Source: CBFIDE01 sp965661265
GTDB taxonomy: Bacteria > Bacteroidota > Bacteroidia > Flavobacteriales > Schleiferiaceae
Length of the DNA: 64,000 bases
Assembly (NCBI GenBank): GCA_965661265.1
Contig: CBFIDE010000001.1
Span: 1-64,000, forward strand
Reading direction: 5' to 3'
A program made the position numbers and the translations under genes. Below are positions 61,284 through 64,000 of the stretch, piece after piece. Under the pieces are notes generated by a model. That model saw only the letters and a list, made by a program, of their open reading frames with translations, was not told the DNA's origin and ran no database searches. Positions within the stretch are counted from its first letter, which is position 1, and each line of letters starts with the position of its first letter.

Positions 61284-62605
61284 TAACACTTCTTCAATTT
61301 ACTTTCTGGAGTTCAGTTTTCTATATTTTCTACAAACTGTTTTTAAGCCCATTGAGTTTCTATAAATGGAATAGATATATAATACTCAGCTTTCCGCTTT
61401 TATGCCTTAGTATACTCTTTCTATCACCCCTATTCACCCCTGTTGTAGAAACTATTAAAACCATAAACTTAGAGCCTATAAGAGTCACATCTTCAACAAG
61501 TTTAGAGAAAATTGAAAATAGTATTTCATTTTTCGATCCATCTTATCTAGTTGCGCTCTATCTAATAATAAGTTCGTTTATTCTTCTACTTCTGAGCAAG
61601 AATCTAATTCAAACTATAAGAATCGGCCGCAAGGCAATAAAAACAAATATTGAAGGCATAGTTATCTACCATGGCCAGGCCATTGAAAGTCCATTTGTTC
61701 TTTTTAATAGAATATATATTCCCTCTAACTTAATGAACAATAAAGAGCAACTAGGACCAATCCTGGTGCATGAACTAGTCCATAAAAACCAAAAGCATAA
61801 TTATGATCTAATATTTTACAAATTACTGATCTCTATTTTTTGGTTCAATCCATTCCTTATTTTCTTGGCAAAAGAATTGAATAAAATTCATGAGGCTCTT
61901 GCCGATAAAGAAGCGAGCAGCAATTCAGATATTGAAACCTATATAAACCTTCTTTTGAGTTCAAAGTTTAAAGTCAATTTCATGGCTGCTACCAATCCAT
62001 TTTTCAATTCATCATTAATTAAAACCCGAATAAATATGTTATACAAAAAGCAAAGTAATACCGCTTATAAATTATTCTATACAGGCCTATTAGCGATATG
62101 GGGTCTTATGATTATTAGTTCGTGCGGAAAATCAAATGATATAGCTAATTCTGGAAGTCAAGAAAAAGTGGTCACTGGTTATGAGACTAAAGATAAAAAG
62201 GTTGAAGGTTTTGCAAGATTTGACGAGCTCACTTCTTTTCCTAAGGGCCCAGAATGTAATACTTTTGGACCTATAGCTGATCAACATGATTGTTTTTTAC
62301 GCGTGATTCAAAACAATGTACTATCTAAAATAGAATATTCAGATGAAGCCCAAAAACTTGGACTAGAAGGAAAGATTTTTGTAGCCTTTACCATAGACAA
62401 AAAAGGTGAAGTAAAGGATGCTGAAGTAAGTAGATCCTTTGACAAGACTGAGGCGAGCAAAGAAGAACTTGCATTGATTGCAAAGCTAGAACAGCAAGCT
62501 GTAGAAGTAATAGAATCTTTAAGATTTACAGCTCCGGCGAAAATCGATGATAAAGATGTAGCCATTAGGTTTAATCTACCTATCAGCTATATGTTGGCTT
62601 GCTAA
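61280..62605 (+). CDS. BlaR1-type M56 membrane protease with TonB C-terminal domain
   Basis: A 441-residue membrane protein. Three hydrophobic segments (about 8-24, 33-55, 90-106) precede the cytoplasmic M56 zinc site H164-E165-x2-H168 (LVHELVHKN), followed by a fourth segment near 258-275 that ends in a lipobox-like SSCG. The C-terminal 150 residues form a TonB energy-transduction-like domain (GLEGKIFVAFTIDKKGEV). It lacks the penicillin-binding sensor of BlaR1, so the signal is not obviously a beta-lactam. It is coupled to the repressor gene. Confidence 0.9.
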   Translation: MITLLQFTFWSSVFYIFYKLFLSPLSFYKWNRYIILSFPLLCLSILFLSPLFTPVVETIKTINLEPIRVTSSTSLEKIENSISFFDPSYLVALYLIISSFILLLLSKNLIQTIRIGRKAIKTNIEGIVIYHGQAIESPFVLFNRIYIPSNLMNNKEQLGPILVHELVHKNQKHNYDLIFYKLLISIFWFNPFLIFLAKELNKIHEALADKEASSNSDIETYINLLLSSKFKVNFMAATNPFFNSSLIKTRINMLYKKQSNTAYKLFYTGLLAIWGLMIISSCGKSNDIANSGSQEKVVTGYETKDKKVEGFARFDELTSFPKGPECNTFGPIADQHDCFLRVIQNNVLSKIEYSDEAQKLGLEGKIFVAFTIDKKGEVKDAEVSRSFDKTEASKEELALIAKLEQQAVEVIESLRFTAPAKIDDKDVAIRFNLPISYMLAC

Positions 62606-62633
62606 CATACTTTCAGGACGAGATAAATGCAAT

Positions 62634-62664
62634 AAAAAAGCCCTGCAAATTGCAGGGCTTTTTT
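62634..62664. terminator. Bidirectional terminator
   Basis: AAAAAAGCCCTGC pairs with GCAGGGCTTTTTT around AAATT. A and T runs on both sides let it serve the BlaR1-type gene (plus) and the rpoC-DUF3467 transcript (minus). Confidence 0.92.
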
Positions 62665-62666
62665 CA

Positions 62667-62984
62667 TTATGCTTGTCCTGTTGGACCTCCGAAGTTGAGC
62701 GGAACCGCAGCTTGGTCTATATCCTTAATCACACCATGAAGGGCTTCGTATCGCGCTACATTTTCTTGTAGAGCTTTTAGCACTCTTTTAGTGTGTTGAG
62801 GAGTAAGTAAAACTCTGGATTTCACTTTAGCTTTAGGAACGCCTGGCATTACTTGAATAAAATCTAGTACAAACTCTGTTGGAGAGTGATTTACTATGGC
62901 TAGATTAGAATAAATTCCCTCTGCCATTTCTTCACTTAATTCAACATTAATTTGCCCGTCTTTTATTTTATTCTGCTCTGACAT
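62667..62984 (-). CDS. DUF3467 domain protein
   Basis: A 105-residue cytoplasmic protein recognised as DUF3467 by VELSEEMAEGIYSNLAIV, FVLDFIQVMPGVPKAKVKSR and LLTPQHTKRVLKAL. Function unknown. It follows rpoC by 2 bases and so is co-transcribed with RNA polymerase; this neighbourhood is common in Bacteroidota and hints at a link to transcription or translation. It ends before a strong terminator. Confidence 0.93.
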   Translation of the reverse strand: MSEQNKIKDGQINVELSEEMAEGIYSNLAIVNHSPTEFVLDFIQVMPGVPKAKVKSRVLLTPQHTKRVLKALQENVARYEALHGVIKDIDQAAVPLNFGGPTGQA

Positions 62985-62986
62985 TC

Positions 62987-64000
62987 TTATGCTTTTACTT
63001 CTTCAATTTCTACAGACTCAGACTGATTCTTAGATTTCAATCTATCGTAATCCTCTTGAGAACCAACGATAATCTTATCATAAGATTTTAATCCGGTACC
63101 TGCAGGTATCTTATGTCCAACAATAACATTTTCTTTAAGACCTTCAAGGTAATCTCTCTTACCATTAACAGCAGCCTCATTAAGAACCTTAGTTGTTTCC
63201 TGGAAGGAAGCGGCACTAATAAAACTCTTAGTTTGAAGTGAAGCTCTAGTAATACCTTGAAGAATTGGTCTAGCAGTTGCTGGTTGTGCATCTCTAGATT
63301 CAACCAATTGCTTGTCTGCTCTTCTCAATAATGAATTCTCATCTCTAAGTTTTCTAGCAGATATTATTTGACCCGCTTTCAATACTTCTGAGTCACCAGC
63401 ATCAACAACAACCTTTTTATCAAAGATCCAATCATTTTGAGTAATGAAGTCATTCTTATGTACAAGGTTTCCTTCAAGGAAAGTAGTATCACCTGGATCA
63501 GCGATATTAACCTTACGCATCATCTGTCTAACGACAACTTCAAAGTGCTTATCATTAATCTTCACACCTTGTAAACGATATACTTCTTGAACTTCATTTA
63601 CTAGATATTCTTGAACTCTATTAGGTCCTTGAATAGCCAATATATCAGCCGGGGTAATAGCTCCATCAGAAAGTGGCATACCAGCTCTCACAAAGTCATT
63701 TTCTTGTACAAGAATCTGCTTGCTTAAGTTGATAAGGTACTTTTTAGTTTCACCAGTACGGCTTTCAACAATTATTTCTCTATTTCCTCTTTTTATTTTA
63801 CCGTAAGAAACAACACCATCAATTTCAGAAACAACGGCTGGGTTAGACGGATTACGAGCTTCAAACAATTCTGTTACTCTTGGTAAACCTCCAGTAATAT
63901 CACCAGACTTAGCAGATTTACGTGGAATCTTAACAAGTGTTTTACCAGCTTTAATCTTTTCGCCTTCTTCAACAATAATGTGAGCTCCAACAGGAAGAGT
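62987..64000 (-). CDS. rpoC: DNA-directed RNA polymerase subunit beta', C-terminal part (cut by window edge)
   Basis: The last 337 residues of the beta' subunit. The frame is open to the right edge. It holds GDITGGLPRVTELFEARNPS, QGVKINDKHFEVVVRQMMRKV, LQGITRASLQTKSFISAASFQETTKVLNEAA (seen here in three pieces) and ENVIVGHKIPAGTG, all characteristic of the C-terminal region with the jaw and the trigger-loop-side helices. It ends EEVKA. The start lies outside the window. The DUF3467 gene follows after 2 bases. Confidence 0.97.
   Translation of the reverse strand, partial: TLPVGAHIIVEEGEKIKAGKTLVKIPRKSAKSGDITGGLPRVTELFEARNPSNPAVVSEIDGVVSYGKIKRGNREIIVESRTGETKKYLINLSKQILVQENDFVRAGMPLSDGAITPADILAIQGPNRVQEYLVNEVQEVYRLQGVKINDKHFEVVVRQMMRKVNIADPGDTTFLEGNLVHKNDFITQNDWIFDKKVVVDAGDSEVLKAGQIISARKLRDENSLLRRADKQLVESRDAQPATARPILQGITRASLQTKSFISAASFQETTKVLNEAAVNGKRDYLEGLKENVIVGHKIPAGTGLKSYDKIIVGSQEDYDRLKSKNQSESVEIEEVKA

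Noticed and set aside
1..64000. CRISPR arrays, prophage, insertion sequences
   Set aside because: No regularly spaced repeats, transposase, integrase or phage structural gene was seen.

Overview
The window reads as chromosomal DNA of a Gram-negative member of the Bacteroidota, most likely a free-living, gliding-type Cytophagales or Flavobacteriia relative. The evidence: an AT-rich sequence; promoters of the Bacteroidota type (TAnnTTTG near -7); two TonB-dependent receptors with carboxypeptidase-regulatory-like N-termini; type IX secretion C-terminal signals of both kinds; exosortase F with its partner; RNase Y, CdaA and a lipid A gene (lpxB). No prophage, insertion sequence, CRISPR array or plasmid gene was seen. 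It is a mostly housekeeping region with small lineage-specific inserts.

Layout. 1-3419 (minus): an M23 endopeptidase, a small carboxypeptidase-regulatory-like protein and a TonB receptor cut by the left edge. 3500-6846 (plus): a coiled-coil protein, zapA, a 6S RNA that can be folded by eye, rny and a universal stress protein. 6892-12379: an M14 peptidase, an SRPBCC protein, a DUF2452 protein, a two-component pair and a tiny T9SS-signal protein whose signal lies in the -1 frame behind an A_AAA_AAG heptamer. 12465-14992: a GT39-type membrane glycosyltransferase with C-terminal MORN repeats and a DPM1-like GT2. 14998-20044: a TonB receptor, holA, a lone HsdR_N nuclease-like protein and rlmI. 20159-27182: purB, acn, a DUF1853 protein and purL. 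27233-29169 (minus): exosortase F, its partner and an HTH-like protein. 29280-32650: clpS, tRNA-Arg(ACG), a structured non-coding stretch, then a RimB-like/RimK/AstE-like cluster.

32718-38848: a protein of unknown function, an amine-oxidase-type flavoprotein, trmL, a 62-residue secreted peptide and a MacB-like ABC transporter with two permeases. 38862-43427: a WbpD-like acetyltransferase, a type B T9SS protein, alkaline phosphatase, a DUF2911 protein and an unknown protein. 43496-52278 (minus) is one compact six-gene run: DUF1599, a DoxX-type protein, an OppB-like permease, tpiA, prmA and a 1467-residue secreted protein of unknown function. Divergent from it are folP and cdaA (c-di-AMP synthase), then a receiver protein whose conserved lysine is arginine. 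54571-60012 (minus): surE, a small membrane protein, lpxB, a SpoIID-like protein and comEC. 60099-62605 (plus): a membrane zinc peptidase and a BlaI/BlaR1-type pair with two tandem operators on its promoter. The right edge holds a DUF3467 protein and the 3' end of rpoC (minus).

Functional links: purB and purL serve purine synthesis; GT2 and GT39 probably form a lipid-linked sugar donor/transferase pair; RimK with the two hydrolases probably adds and trims a peptide-like modification; zapA, RNase Y and 6S RNA form a division/RNA-control cluster; surE-lpxB-SpoIID-comEC is an envelope-related operon. The best candidates for new biology are the RimB-like/RimK/AstE cluster, the T9SS gene with the slippery heptamer, the GT39-MORN fusion, the 1467-residue secreted protein and the structured non-coding stretches.
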